A stretch of DNA of 40,442 bases. Source: an uncultured Eubacterium sp. (GTDB taxonomy: Bacteria; Bacillota; Clostridia; Lachnospirales; Lachnospiraceae). Location: positions 1 to 40,442 of the forward strand of contig CAMWXD010000036.1 in assembly GCA_947178105.1 (NCBI GenBank), in the 5' to 3' direction. Within the stretch, counting starts at the first letter, position 1, and each line of letters begins with the position of its first letter. The translations under genes were made by a program, and so were the position numbers. This document shows positions 6,109-13,685 of this stretch, one piece after another. The notes beneath the pieces were generated by a model. The model did not search any database. It was not told where the DNA came from and saw only the letters and a list, made by a program, of their open reading frames with translations.

Positions 6109-7691
6109 GTAAAGAAACTATGAGTATGGAAAATTTGTCTGTGGTACAGATGGATCTTACAGATGAATTGTTCAGTTTATTTCATTCTGTACAGGGGATG
6201 GATCTGAATCGGGACTATGAGCAGATTGCGTATGCTGGCTATCCAAAGGAAGATGACTTGGATGTCAGTGGAGATATGTGTTTTTACCAGATTGCAAAGC
6301 TTTCTTATGACGAAGAGTATCCACGGAGAGAAGCGTTTGAAAATGTATTAAATGCGTTGGATAACGAGGCTTATAATTTTGTCTATATGTTATCAGGAAA
6401 TTCACATGGTGTAGAACTATGCATCGGTGTTGTGAAAAATCACCATCTGAACAAAAAAACGCTGTCTACGGTTAATTATGGAGAAATCATAGCAAATGCT
6501 TTTGAAGGTAATTTTAACGGCAGCGCATTACAGAAAATGGAAGCCGGCGAACTCCGAGAGCAGATGATAGAAAAGACACGAAGCTATAAACATGCAGGTA
6601 TTATTTCCGGTATACCGTCAATAAATGAGAGTGATACTGGAGAGGAGAAGGACTTTCAGGGAATAGACCGTCTGATTAACAGTATGCTTGGACAGAACTG
6701 GAGGATTGTAGTAGTATGTGAACCGGCTAGTCGGACGGAAATACTGAAAATGAAAGATGATGCATATGAATTATACAACCGTTTGTCTGTATATTCGAAA
6801 ATTTCTGTTCAAAAATCCATCAATGAGGGGAGTAGTGTTTCCTTTGGAAGAAATGTATCAGATTCTCAGGGAAAGAATAGGAATTGGAGTAAGAGCGATA
6901 CACAGACGAAAGGTACAGCCAATAAAAAGGGTACAAAGAACAGCAGTTCTTCACAGCAGTTTGGAAAGGGAGGCGGAGACAGCAAAGACCACAGTGAAGG
7001 AAAAAACTGGAGTTATAACAATAACAGAGGTACTTCAAAAGCCGTCACATTGGAGATGGCCAATAAGCATGCACAGGATCTGATGCAGTATATAGATGAA
7101 GAATTGCTGCCGCGGATTAAGCAGGGATATGGAAAAGGAATGTTTAAGACGTCAATGTATTACATGGCAGACAAGATTACCACGGCTAATCGGCTAAAGT
7201 TGTCTATTTTGTCATTATTTCAGGGAAATCAGTCAACGTTCAGCCCATTGCTTGCACGGGAATTAGACATGAAAGAACGAATTGGGCAAAAAGTACTGAA
7301 ATCTTATCAAAACAGCTTCTATGGACGGAAAGAGTATTCACTGGATGCAGCTACGCTTTTGAGTAAACCTTTCGATGAGGAGCTTGGACTTGGAATCTGT
7401 GCATATCTGACAGCAAAAGAGGCTGGTATTCTGGCTGGACTTCCACAGAAGGAGGTTCCTGGAATTGTGTTGAGCGAAGGAGTAGACTTTGGATTGAATG
7501 AACATGAGATAAAGCGGGAAGAAGCCATTGATCTTGGAGTAGTCGTTCAAAAGGGAAGGAAATTGGATATTCGGTTTTCTCTGAAAAAAGATTCGATGCT
7601 GAAACACACGTTTATTGCCGGTGTGACTGGTATGGGAAAGACGACGACCTGTCAAAAGCTGTTAGCCGCGGCAGATACGCGTTTCTGGTGA
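6105..7691 (+). CDS. HerA/VirB4-like ATPase, N-terminal part (frame broken after Walker A)
   Basis: The frame encodes 528 residues. It has an N-terminal domain of unknown type, a Ser/Gly/Lys/Asn-rich linker (about residues 245-310), and the start of a DUF87/HerA-like RecA fold. The Walker A motif GVTGMGKTTT lies at residues 506-515. The frame then stops at 7689, while the expected continuation FLVIEPVKTEYR lies in the next frame. GGAGG at 6097-6101 supports ATG 6105 over the longer start at 6015. HerA/VirB4-type ATPases are hexameric motors that move DNA or protein at membranes. Alone, this half lacks Walker B and cannot hydrolyse ATP. See the next entry for the other half. Confidence 0.75.
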   Translation: MSKETMSMENLSVVQMDLTDELFSLFHSVQGMDLNRDYEQIAYAGYPKEDDLDVSGDMCFYQIAKLSYDEEYPRREAFENVLNALDNEAYNFVYMLSGNSHGVELCIGVVKNHHLNKKTLSTVNYGEIIANAFEGNFNGSALQKMEAGELREQMIEKTRSYKHAGIISGIPSINESDTGEEKDFQGIDRLINSMLGQNWRIVVVCEPASRTEILKMKDDAYELYNRLSVYSKISVQKSINEGSSVSFGRNVSDSQGKNRNWSKSDTQTKGTANKKGTKNSSSSQQFGKGGGDSKDHSEGKNWSYNNNRGTSKAVTLEMANKHAQDLMQYIDEELLPRIKQGYGKGMFKTSMYYMADKITTANRLKLSILSLFQGNQSTFSPLLARELDMKERIGQKVLKSYQNSFYGRKEYSLDAATLLSKPFDEELGLGICAYLTAKEAGILAGLPQKEVPGIVLSEGVDFGLNEHEIKREEAIDLGVVVQKGRKLDIRFSLKKDSMLKHTFIAGVTGMGKTTTCQKLLAAADTRFW

Positions 7692-9055
7692 TAGAGCCTG
7701 TAAAGACGGAGTACAGGACGCTGGCGGGAAATCCCAAATTTGGGCAAGTGTATGTTTTTACACTTGGAAATGAAAGTGTTGCGCCATTTCGTTTGAATCC
7801 GTTTGAGCTGGTAAAGGGAGAAAAAAAGTGGGAAGTCATCTCATCACATATAGATATGCTGAAAGCTGCATTTACATCAGCTTTTCCAATGGAAGCTTCA
7901 ATGCCTCAGATTTTGGAAGAAGCCATGATCGGGTGTTATGAGAAAAAAGGATGGCAACTGGATACCAATGAAAATAAGAAAGATAACGTCGAGTTTCCGA
8001 TGATGTCAGACCTGCTGGAGGAAATGAAGCTGGTTGTAAAAGAAAAAGGATTCAGTGACCGGATGCGGGCAGATTATGAAGGATCGCTGGTGAGCAGGCT
8101 GTCAAATTTGACGAAGGGTACGAAAGGGCGCATATTAAACTGTCCGAGTTCGATAGACTTTGATTTTCTTGTGCATAACAATGTCATCATTGAGATGGAA
8201 GCACTGAAATCTCCGGAAGATAAGGCATTATTTATGGGTTTTATTCTGTCAAGGCTGTCTGAAGTGATCAAACTGGAGCATAAAAAAGATTCTGGGTTCA
8301 GACATCTGACGCTGATTGAAGAAGCACACCGGCTTCTTGCAAAAGCGGATTATGGAGATAGCGGATCAAAAAAAGCAGCTGTAGAGACTTTTACAGATCT
8401 TCTGGCAGAGATAAGAAAATATGGAGAAGGACTTATTGTAGTAGACCAGATTCCTAATAAGCTTGCGCCAGAGGTATTGAAAAATACAAATACAAAAATC
8501 ATCCATAAGATTTTAGCGAGAGACGATAAGGAAGCGGTAGGGGATACTATGCTGATGAATGAAAAGCAAAAGGAATCTCTGTCAGCGCTGGAACCTGGCC
8601 ATGCGATTATATTTTCAGAGGATACGGATAAGCCTGTTCATGTGTATGTGGAAAGAGAAACAGATACCAATGAGGAGGAGATGAAAGAACAGGAGATTAA
8701 AAAGCTGTTTGATAAAAACCATAAAATCTTTGGCGATATATATGATGAACTGGAGATACGTCCATATTTTGATGAATATGTTCAAATAGCGAAAATGATC
8801 AGGTGTCGGGAAATCGATGAAAAATCTTTTGAAAAATTTAAAAAGAATCTTCAGAAGATTTCAGATCATTCTGGATCTTCTGTAAAAGAGGTTTTGAAGA
8901 AATTATATAAAAGGCGCGAGCGTTTGCGTGGAAATGCGGAGAATGATCAGCTTGCTGAAGAAATGAGTGATTTTTTAAATAAGATTTTCCAAATGGAATA
9001 TGAGGATTTGAATTATAAAGTTTTGGATCGTGAGAAATGCAAAAATATACAATAG
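7688..9055 (+). CDS. HerA/VirB4-like ATPase, C-terminal part
   Basis: This frame gives 455 residues from a GTG at 7688 whose bases overlap the stop of the upstream half. It carries the rest of the RecA fold. Visible are FLVIEP-KTEYR next to the junction (partly upstream of the GTG), Walker B LTLIEEAH at residues 207-214, then IVVDQIPNKLAPEVLKNTNTKIIHKI, the typical sensor region of HerA/VirB4 motors. The tail is helical. There is no ribosome binding site of its own before the GTG. One extra T in the TTT at 7682-7684 would join both halves into about 985 residues reading TRFLVIEPVKTEYR without loss, so the two entries are one gene with a -1 shift. A sequencing error, a true inactivating mutation, or programmed frameshifting are all possible. 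Confidence 0.75.
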   Translation: MIEPVKTEYRTLAGNPKFGQVYVFTLGNESVAPFRLNPFELVKGEKKWEVISSHIDMLKAAFTSAFPMEASMPQILEEAMIGCYEKKGWQLDTNENKKDNVEFPMMSDLLEEMKLVVKEKGFSDRMRADYEGSLVSRLSNLTKGTKGRILNCPSSIDFDFLVHNNVIIEMEALKSPEDKALFMGFILSRLSEVIKLEHKKDSGFRHLTLIEEAHRLLAKADYGDSGSKKAAVETFTDLLAEIRKYGEGLIVVDQIPNKLAPEVLKNTNTKIIHKILARDDKEAVGDTMLMNEKQKESLSALEPGHAIIFSEDTDKPVHVYVERETDTNEEEMKEQEIKKLFDKNHKIFGDIYDELEIRPYFDEYVQIAKMIRCREIDEKSFEKFKKNLQKISDHSGSSVKEVLKKLYKRRERLRGNAENDQLAEEMSDFLNKIFQMEYEDLNYKVLDREKCKNIQ

Positions 9056-9069
9056 GGGAGGAATGAAAT

Positions 9070-9696
9070 GTGTTTGGGCTCATCACAGGAGCGATTCTGG
9101 CTTCAGGGGTAGCGATTTCTAAAGCACTTGCCGTTGCTGGGATGGCAGTACAGGGTTTGAAAGTAGTTGGAAACGCGATTGCATCTATCGCGAAAGCGCT
9201 TGGAGTTTTGAAACCGGAATCGAATGTAGAAGAGATCGGAGACCGGGCGATGCAGGCAGAAGAACAGGGGATCCGTCCAGAAGATTTTGATACGTATGAG
9301 GCATGGGTGAGAGAGATTGAGGAAGAGGACTGGGGATATGATCCGGAAAAAAATAGAAATATGGAACCAGAAAAAAAGATTCTCAAAGGGGTTGAAGTAT
9401 CTTCTGCGGTAGTAATGGAGAAGTTTCAGGATCTTCCGATGGAAGATTTCTTTGTAATTGCAGGTACGAATCCAGATTTCTTTTCTGTGGACAGGATGGA
9501 GGAAATTGGAAAACTGGCGGATACGAATCCAGATATGTTTGGCAATGTTGTCAAATATGTCACAGGCGAAGCGAAAGACCATGCAGTTGTAAATGATGTA
9601 ACAGATCTTTTTATGGATATAGAGAAAAGTATCGAACCAGGTATCAGCGATGAACGCGCATATAATAAAGCGGCATCTTTTTATTCTATAAAATAA
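9070..9696 (+). CDS. Unknown protein with amphipathic hydrophobic N-terminus
   Basis: The product has 208 residues. The first about 48 residues are Gly/Ala/Val/Ile-rich with a few Lys (LITGAILASGVAISKALAVA, then VQGLKVVGNAIASIAKAL). They have no charged signal-peptide start, so they look like a membrane-inserting or amphipathic helical hairpin. The rest is acidic and soluble (DFDTYEAWVREIEEEDWGYD, later DVTDLFMDIEKSI). A GTG start is used: it is the only start in frame near GGGGAGG at 9055-9061, and nearby ATGs are out of frame. The gap to the ATPase is 14 bases. No family is recognised. A membrane-acting effector or membrane anchor for the ATPase are both conceivable. Confidence 0.65.
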   Translation: MFGLITGAILASGVAISKALAVAGMAVQGLKVVGNAIASIAKALGVLKPESNVEEIGDRAMQAEEQGIRPEDFDTYEAWVREIEEEDWGYDPEKNRNMEPEKKILKGVEVSSAVVMEKFQDLPMEDFFVIAGTNPDFFSVDRMEEIGKLADTNPDMFGNVVKYVTGEAKDHAVVNDVTDLFMDIEKSIEPGISDERAYNKAASFYSIK

Positions 9697-9712
9697 GCAG
9701 AAAGGATCGCAT

Positions 9713-10177
9713 ATGAAATTTTTTATGATAATCAGCAAAAAAGCACTGTATACATATCAGAAAAACGGACAGGGATTTGAACCACAGTTTATAGAAGGCA
9801 GCAATTTATATCCGTATAACAGCAGCAGTATTTGTGAAGATATCAATGCATATTTAGAAGCTTTGGCATACGAAAAAAATCTTGGAACGAAAGCAAAGCT
9901 GGAATTTGATATTCTAGAAAGTACGGATCAACTGCGCAATGCAGAGATATTTCGGGTTTTAGAAGATTATACTGACAAAAGGTATCAGATTGATGATGCT
10001 TTGAAAACAGTATTGAAAAAGCTGTCTCGGGATAAGAAGCTTATGATTAGTGAGTATGGGATTAACTATGACGGGTATTCTTATAAATTGTCAGGAGATA
10101 TTGAAAAAAAAGAATTTGATTTGCTGGCATATACTGTTCATAGTGAAGATATGGTCGGGTTGATGAATCTGGAATAA
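9713..10177 (+). CDS. Unknown 154-residue cassette protein
   Basis: It begins with MKFFMIISKKALYTYQ and continues as a mixed alpha/beta protein with a charged C-terminal half (RYQIDDALKTVLKKLSRDKK, then SEYGINYDGYSYKLSGDIE). There is no signal peptide, membrane segment or recognisable catalytic motif. AGAAAGGA precedes the ATG, and the gene lies 16 bases after the previous stop and 17 before the GTPase, so it belongs to the same operon. The N-terminal strands could suggest an actin/Hsp70-like nucleotide-binding start, but the phosphate loops are not visible. Function is unknown. Confidence 0.6.
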   Translation: MKFFMIISKKALYTYQKNGQGFEPQFIEGSNLYPYNSSSICEDINAYLEALAYEKNLGTKAKLEFDILESTDQLRNAEIFRVLEDYTDKRYQIDDALKTVLKKLSRDKKLMISEYGINYDGYSYKLSGDIEKKEFDLLAYTVHSEDMVGLMNLE

Positions 10178-10194
10178 GTGAGGAGGTATGGAAA

Positions 10195-11721
10195 ATGGAA
10201 TCAGTAACTTGTGAGTCATGCGGATATCAAAATGATACTCATGCATATTTTTGTAAAAAATGCGGACATTTTTTAATGGCTGGTAGCTTTGATAATGCGG
10301 GTGCTTTTGGAAGTGCGGAAGTAAAATTAGGCAGGATAACAGAAAATCTTAAGGAAAATCCACATATTGATATTTTATGGAATGATACGGTTGATGCATA
10401 CAGCAGGAGTGTAGAACGTATACAGAGCCTGCTTAGATTAAAAGATGCAGGAATCCGTTCAGATGAGCTGAATCAGAAGGTCAGCGAATTTTTAAGAATC
10501 TGCCGGAAACCAGATTTTGAAATCGCATTTGTAGGTACGATAAAGACAGGGAAATCAACGCTGATTAATGCCTTATTAGGCAATAACTATGCTTCCATAG
10601 CTGTGACACCGGAAACAGCAGCACTTACAAAATTCAGAAGCAGTGAGCAGGATTACATACATATTACATTTTATACGGCGGGAGAATGGAAAAAATTATG
10701 GGATTCGATTCAAAAGGGAGCGGATAAGTTTTTAGAAGAATTTCGAAATTTAAAGGCTGGCCAGCAGAAAAATAAGTGGGTAGGACATGCTGAGGAGCAT
10801 ATTGAATTAGCCAATAAAGATATAAAGAAGGAATTAGCTGTCTGGTCTTCTTCAAAAAGTGCAGTGCATTATTTTGTAAAAGAGATTGAGGTGGGAATTT
10901 CTACATTGCCAAAGGATTTTCCAAGGCAGGTTGTATTCGTAGATACGCCCGGATTGTCAGATCCAGTTGCGTACCGGTCTCAGATATCAAGAACGTATAT
11001 TCGGAACGCGAATGCTGTTTTAGTTTGTGTGGATGCGAAAAAAATTTATAAAGAGGAGATTGAAACGATTGCTTCGGTATTTTCTTTTTCTGCGCATAAG
11101 AAGGATAAAGTATATATAATTGCAACGCATTGGGATAGTTTAAACGACCCGGCAACTGATTGGGAAGAACAGAAAAAGTACATGGTGGAGCAGTTAACCG
11201 GAAAAGCGTTTTATCAAACAAAAGAGATGGCGGAGCACAATATCATGTATGCGTCAGCTTATGTATACAATCTTTGCAGGGATTATCATTCACTTGAAAA
11301 AAAAGACAAAAATTTTGTAAATATTTTGCCAATGAAGTTGGATATGGATGTGGAGATGGGAATGCTGACACCAGATGACATTCAAAAGCTTATGGATATT
11401 ACAAATATTAAAAACATTCATCAGGTAATTGTCAGCGAGCTTGTGAATCAGTATGTAAAACTGCTGTATGGTGATATAAAAAAACAATATGAGGATATCA
11501 GACATATGGTATCTCGTGTGGCCGGAGAACGGAAGAAAACGCTGGATGAACAGATTACAATTTCCTATACGGATATGAAAAAAATCGAGAAAAAAATAGA
11601 AGAAACAAAAGAGAACAGAGATGCGATTCTTAAGTGTCAGAAGCAGTTAGATGCTGCATTAAAAAGCGTGGATAAAAGCACGCAAAAGAGACTGAGCAGG
11701 ATTGTTTCAAAGCTGGTGTAG
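10195..11721 (+). CDS. Dynamin-like GTPase with N-terminal zinc ribbon
   Basis: A protein of 508 residues. Residues 6-23 form a four-Cys zinc ribbon (C6-x2-C9 and C20-x2-C23). The dynamin-type GTPase domain follows. G1 is GTIKTGKST at 114-122, the switch-I threonine region is VTPETAALT at 137-145, G3 is DTPGL at 250-254, and G4 appears as THWD at 311-314, a variant of TKxD. The C-terminal about 90 residues are a charged coiled coil. Bacterial dynamins assemble on membranes and remodel or fuse them. The protein is shorter than typical bacterial dynamins and shows no obvious membrane paddle. The start follows AGGAGG at 10181-10186. It is followed after 3 bases by the LpxD-like gene. Confidence 0.85.
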   Translation: MESVTCESCGYQNDTHAYFCKKCGHFLMAGSFDNAGAFGSAEVKLGRITENLKENPHIDILWNDTVDAYSRSVERIQSLLRLKDAGIRSDELNQKVSEFLRICRKPDFEIAFVGTIKTGKSTLINALLGNNYASIAVTPETAALTKFRSSEQDYIHITFYTAGEWKKLWDSIQKGADKFLEEFRNLKAGQQKNKWVGHAEEHIELANKDIKKELAVWSSSKSAVHYFVKEIEVGISTLPKDFPRQVVFVDTPGLSDPVAYRSQISRTYIRNANAVLVCVDAKKIYKEEIETIASVFSFSAHKKDKVYIIATHWDSLNDPATDWEEQKKYMVEQLTGKAFYQTKEMAEHNIMYASAYVYNLCRDYHSLEKKDKNFVNILPMKLDMDVEMGMLTPDDIQKLMDITNIKNIHQVIVSELVNQYVKLLYGDIKKQYEDIRHMVSRVAGERKKTLDEQITISYTDMKKIEKKIEETKENRDAILKCQKQLDAALKSVDKSTQKRLSRIVSKLV

Positions 11722-11724
11722 ATT

Positions 11725-12663
11725 ATGAAAGCATCGGAATTAGCAGGACGCTTAGGATACGATATCGTTGGGACAGATCATGAGATTACGGGGATCTCCT
11801 ATGCTGCTGAAGCAGGAGTACGTGACCTAGCTGTAATAAAAAACAGGACGCAGATACGGCAGACACAGGCGAACGTTTTGCTGACACCTCCTGTCATAAC
11901 GGATACGGACAAGACGCTGATCATGAGCTATGATGAAATAGAGATGGCTGTTGTGCGGGCGTGTTCTGTGCTGGCGGAAGCTGGAGTGCTTGCAGATTAC
12001 GGGCTTCCAGAAGTTCTGGAAAGGACAGAGGACAGATTTTACACGGGCTTACGTGTAAAGATCAGCCATTCTGCAAAGATATATCCAGGGGTTGTGATTG
12101 GGAATGATGTCAGCATAGGAGATAATTGCGTAATTGAGCCGTTTACAGTCATTGGCTCTGGGACTGTACTTGCAGATCATGTTTTTATCGGTTCCGGAAG
12201 TAAGATTGGAGCTGAGAGTTTTTATCATGCTTATGATGAATGGGAAGGTTTTTCTCATTTTACAGGATGTGGCAGAACATGGATTGGCGAGGGAACACAT
12301 ATCGGCAGCCAAAGTGTTGTACAAAGAGGGACGATATCCGATACAGTGATCGGCAGTCATTGTATGATTGGAAACTGCATCGATATTGGTCATGATGTAA
12401 AGATTGGCAATCATTGTAAGATCGTATCGCAGACTGGGATAGCAGGAAACGCGATACTTGGAAATTATGTGACTGTTTATGGGCAGGCAGGGATATCCAA
12501 TAATGTCGTGATTGGAGATTATGTGACTGTTAAGCCAAAAACAATTGTGAGTAGATCTATAGAGGATGGACAGGTTGTTTTTGGATATTTTGGCAGAAAT
12601 TTCAATGAGGAATTAGAGCTTGCAGCAAAGATAAGACGGTTTTTTGAAAGAAAGGAAGATTGA
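11725..12663 (+). CDS. LpxD-like left-handed beta-helix acyltransferase
   Basis: The protein has 312 residues. The N-terminal domain (1-100) resembles the uridine-binding domain of LpxD (LAGRLGYDIVGTDHEITGI). Residues 105-290 are hexapeptide repeats ([IV]G-x4 rhythm: VVIGNDVSIGDNCVI, later IGNHCKIVSQTGIAGNAILG). His223 in IDIGHDVKIG aligns with the catalytic His of LpxD. The C-terminus is a helix (FNEELELAAKIRRFFERKED) like the LpxD trimer helix. LpxD adds a hydroxyacyl chain from acyl-ACP to UDP-acylglucosamine in lipid A synthesis, yet no other lipid A gene is present and a monoderm host makes no LPS. A different acyl acceptor is likely. It is translationally coupled to both neighbours (gaps of 3 and 2 bases). 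Confidence 0.85.
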   Translation: MKASELAGRLGYDIVGTDHEITGISYAAEAGVRDLAVIKNRTQIRQTQANVLLTPPVITDTDKTLIMSYDEIEMAVVRACSVLAEAGVLADYGLPEVLERTEDRFYTGLRVKISHSAKIYPGVVIGNDVSIGDNCVIEPFTVIGSGTVLADHVFIGSGSKIGAESFYHAYDEWEGFSHFTGCGRTWIGEGTHIGSQSVVQRGTISDTVIGSHCMIGNCIDIGHDVKIGNHCKIVSQTGIAGNAILGNYVTVYGQAGISNNVVIGDYVTVKPKTIVSRSIEDGQVVFGYFGRNFNEELELAAKIRRFFERKED

Positions 12664-12665
12664 TT

Positions 12666-13400
12666 ATGGGCGGAGGCTGTTGTGTAGGAGATTTTTTTTC
12701 ATGCTGCGTGGGTGATTTTCATCTGCCATGTTTTTTTGACTCTGGCTGTTGTGTTGGGGACAGTTGTTGTGTTGGAAATGCACCGGGACCTTCAGAATCA
12801 GAGCTTCATGCAAAAAAAGTCGCGGATGAGTTGGCTGAGATGAAGGAAAAAATCGGAGAATCTACGAGTAAGCAGGAAAGTATTATTCTGGATTATATCA
12901 ATGCTTCGATGGACACGTTTATGGGAGAGATTGAACAGTTAAATAAACAGTCGTTTGGCAAAGAATCGTTGAATATCAATACGTCAGCGATCAAGGAAAA
13001 AAATGAACAGTTAAAACGCCATGTTGTTGGATGTGTAGGAAATGTTATGAATATGCGTTTGGTTCAGACGGATAAAGAATTAAGCACAATACTGGAAGAA
13101 AGAGATGATAAAAAAAGAAAGAAAAACTTTGAAAAGTTTATTGAGAGAATTAAAAAAGGAGCTCTGGAAAAATTTAAAAAAGAAGTAGAGAAGACGGTTC
13201 ATGAGCAGTCGAAAGTTGTTTCAGATGAAATAAATACTAGGAAAAAAGAAGTCAACAGAAGATTGGAGGAATCGATCGAAGAGCTGACAACCATTATGGA
13301 AGTAAAGAATCAGAGTAACTCGGAACTTGAGAAAAAACAGATAGGGTACATGTACCAAAGCAGTCTCTGCGAGCTGATTCTGAGTGAAGTAGAAAGGTAG
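12666..13400 (+). CDS. Coiled-coil protein with Cys-rich CCVG(D/N) repeat head
   Basis: The product has 244 residues. The first 38 carry four CCVG motifs (Cys5-6, 13-14, 28-29, 34-35), three followed by Asp and one by Asn, plus Cys22, nine cysteines in all. A Pro/Gly break follows (APGP), then a long, Lys/Glu-rich coiled coil (residues 50-235) with one further VGCVGN around residue 117. The ATG at 12666 with GGAAG upstream is preferred to TTG at 12660. No signal peptide is present. The Cys head could bind metal clusters, be S-acylated by the upstream LpxD-like enzyme, or be modified by the downstream radical SAM/SPASM enzyme. These roles are inference; I know no family with this repeat. Confidence 0.75.
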   Translation: MGGGCCVGDFFSCCVGDFHLPCFFDSGCCVGDSCCVGNAPGPSESELHAKKVADELAEMKEKIGESTSKQESIILDYINASMDTFMGEIEQLNKQSFGKESLNINTSAIKEKNEQLKRHVVGCVGNVMNMRLVQTDKELSTILEERDDKKRKKNFEKFIERIKKGALEKFKKEVEKTVHEQSKVVSDEINTRKKEVNRRLEESIEELTTIMEVKNQSNSELEKKQIGYMYQSSLCELILSEVER

Positions 13401-13413
13401 GTATCTTTGGATT

Positions 13414-13515
13414 ATGAACCATTCTTTTAAGGAAATTATTCAAAATGTTGTGTGCCTGGATGATGCGAACAGGCTCATAATTGCGAAACTACTTTTGCAG
13501 GATATGGAGGATTAA
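13414..13515 (+). CDS. Tiny ORF of 33 residues in the cassette
   Basis: ATG 13414 to TAA 13513-13515 encodes a short helical peptide (MNHSFKEIIQNVVCLDDANR, then LIIAKLLLQDMED) with one Cys. It fills the gap after the CCVG-repeat gene (13 bases) and ends 5 bases before the next tiny ORF. The ribosome site is weak, so expression is uncertain. Its tight packing and protein-like composition are the arguments for it. Precursor, regulatory or spurious are all possible. Confidence 0.4.
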   Translation: MNHSFKEIIQNVVCLDDANRLIIAKLLLQDMED

Positions 13516-13520
13516 GGACT

Positions 13521-13685
13521 ATGGAGATTATCATATCAGCGAATCAGGATATTCTGGCGATGGTATCCGCTCCGCAACTGGATCTGTCAAAAAATATGAG
13601 TGAAGAAGCGTACTGGGAATGGGTGCTGAGAAGTGGAAAGGGTGAGGCTAGGGATGAATCCAGAGTACAGGAAATCCAGATTTAA
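13521..13685 (+). CDS. Small ORF of 54 residues overlapping the radical SAM gene, possible precursor or accessory peptide
   Basis: ATG 13521 follows GGAGG (13507-13511) at good spacing. The product begins MEIIISANQDILAMVSAPQL and continues with DLSKNMSEEAYWEWVLRSG. It runs in another frame 32 bases into the radical SAM gene. Small ORFs immediately before and overlapping radical SAM/SPASM genes are often substrate peptides of ribosomally made, modified natural products. This one contains no Cys, so thioether chemistry on it would need a different partner, but carbon-carbon crosslinking at aromatic residues (YWEW) would be possible. It may also be a recognition or regulatory peptide. Function is unproven. 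Confidence 0.5.
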   Translation: MEIIISANQDILAMVSAPQLDLSKNMSEEAYWEWVLRSGKGEARDESRVQEIQI

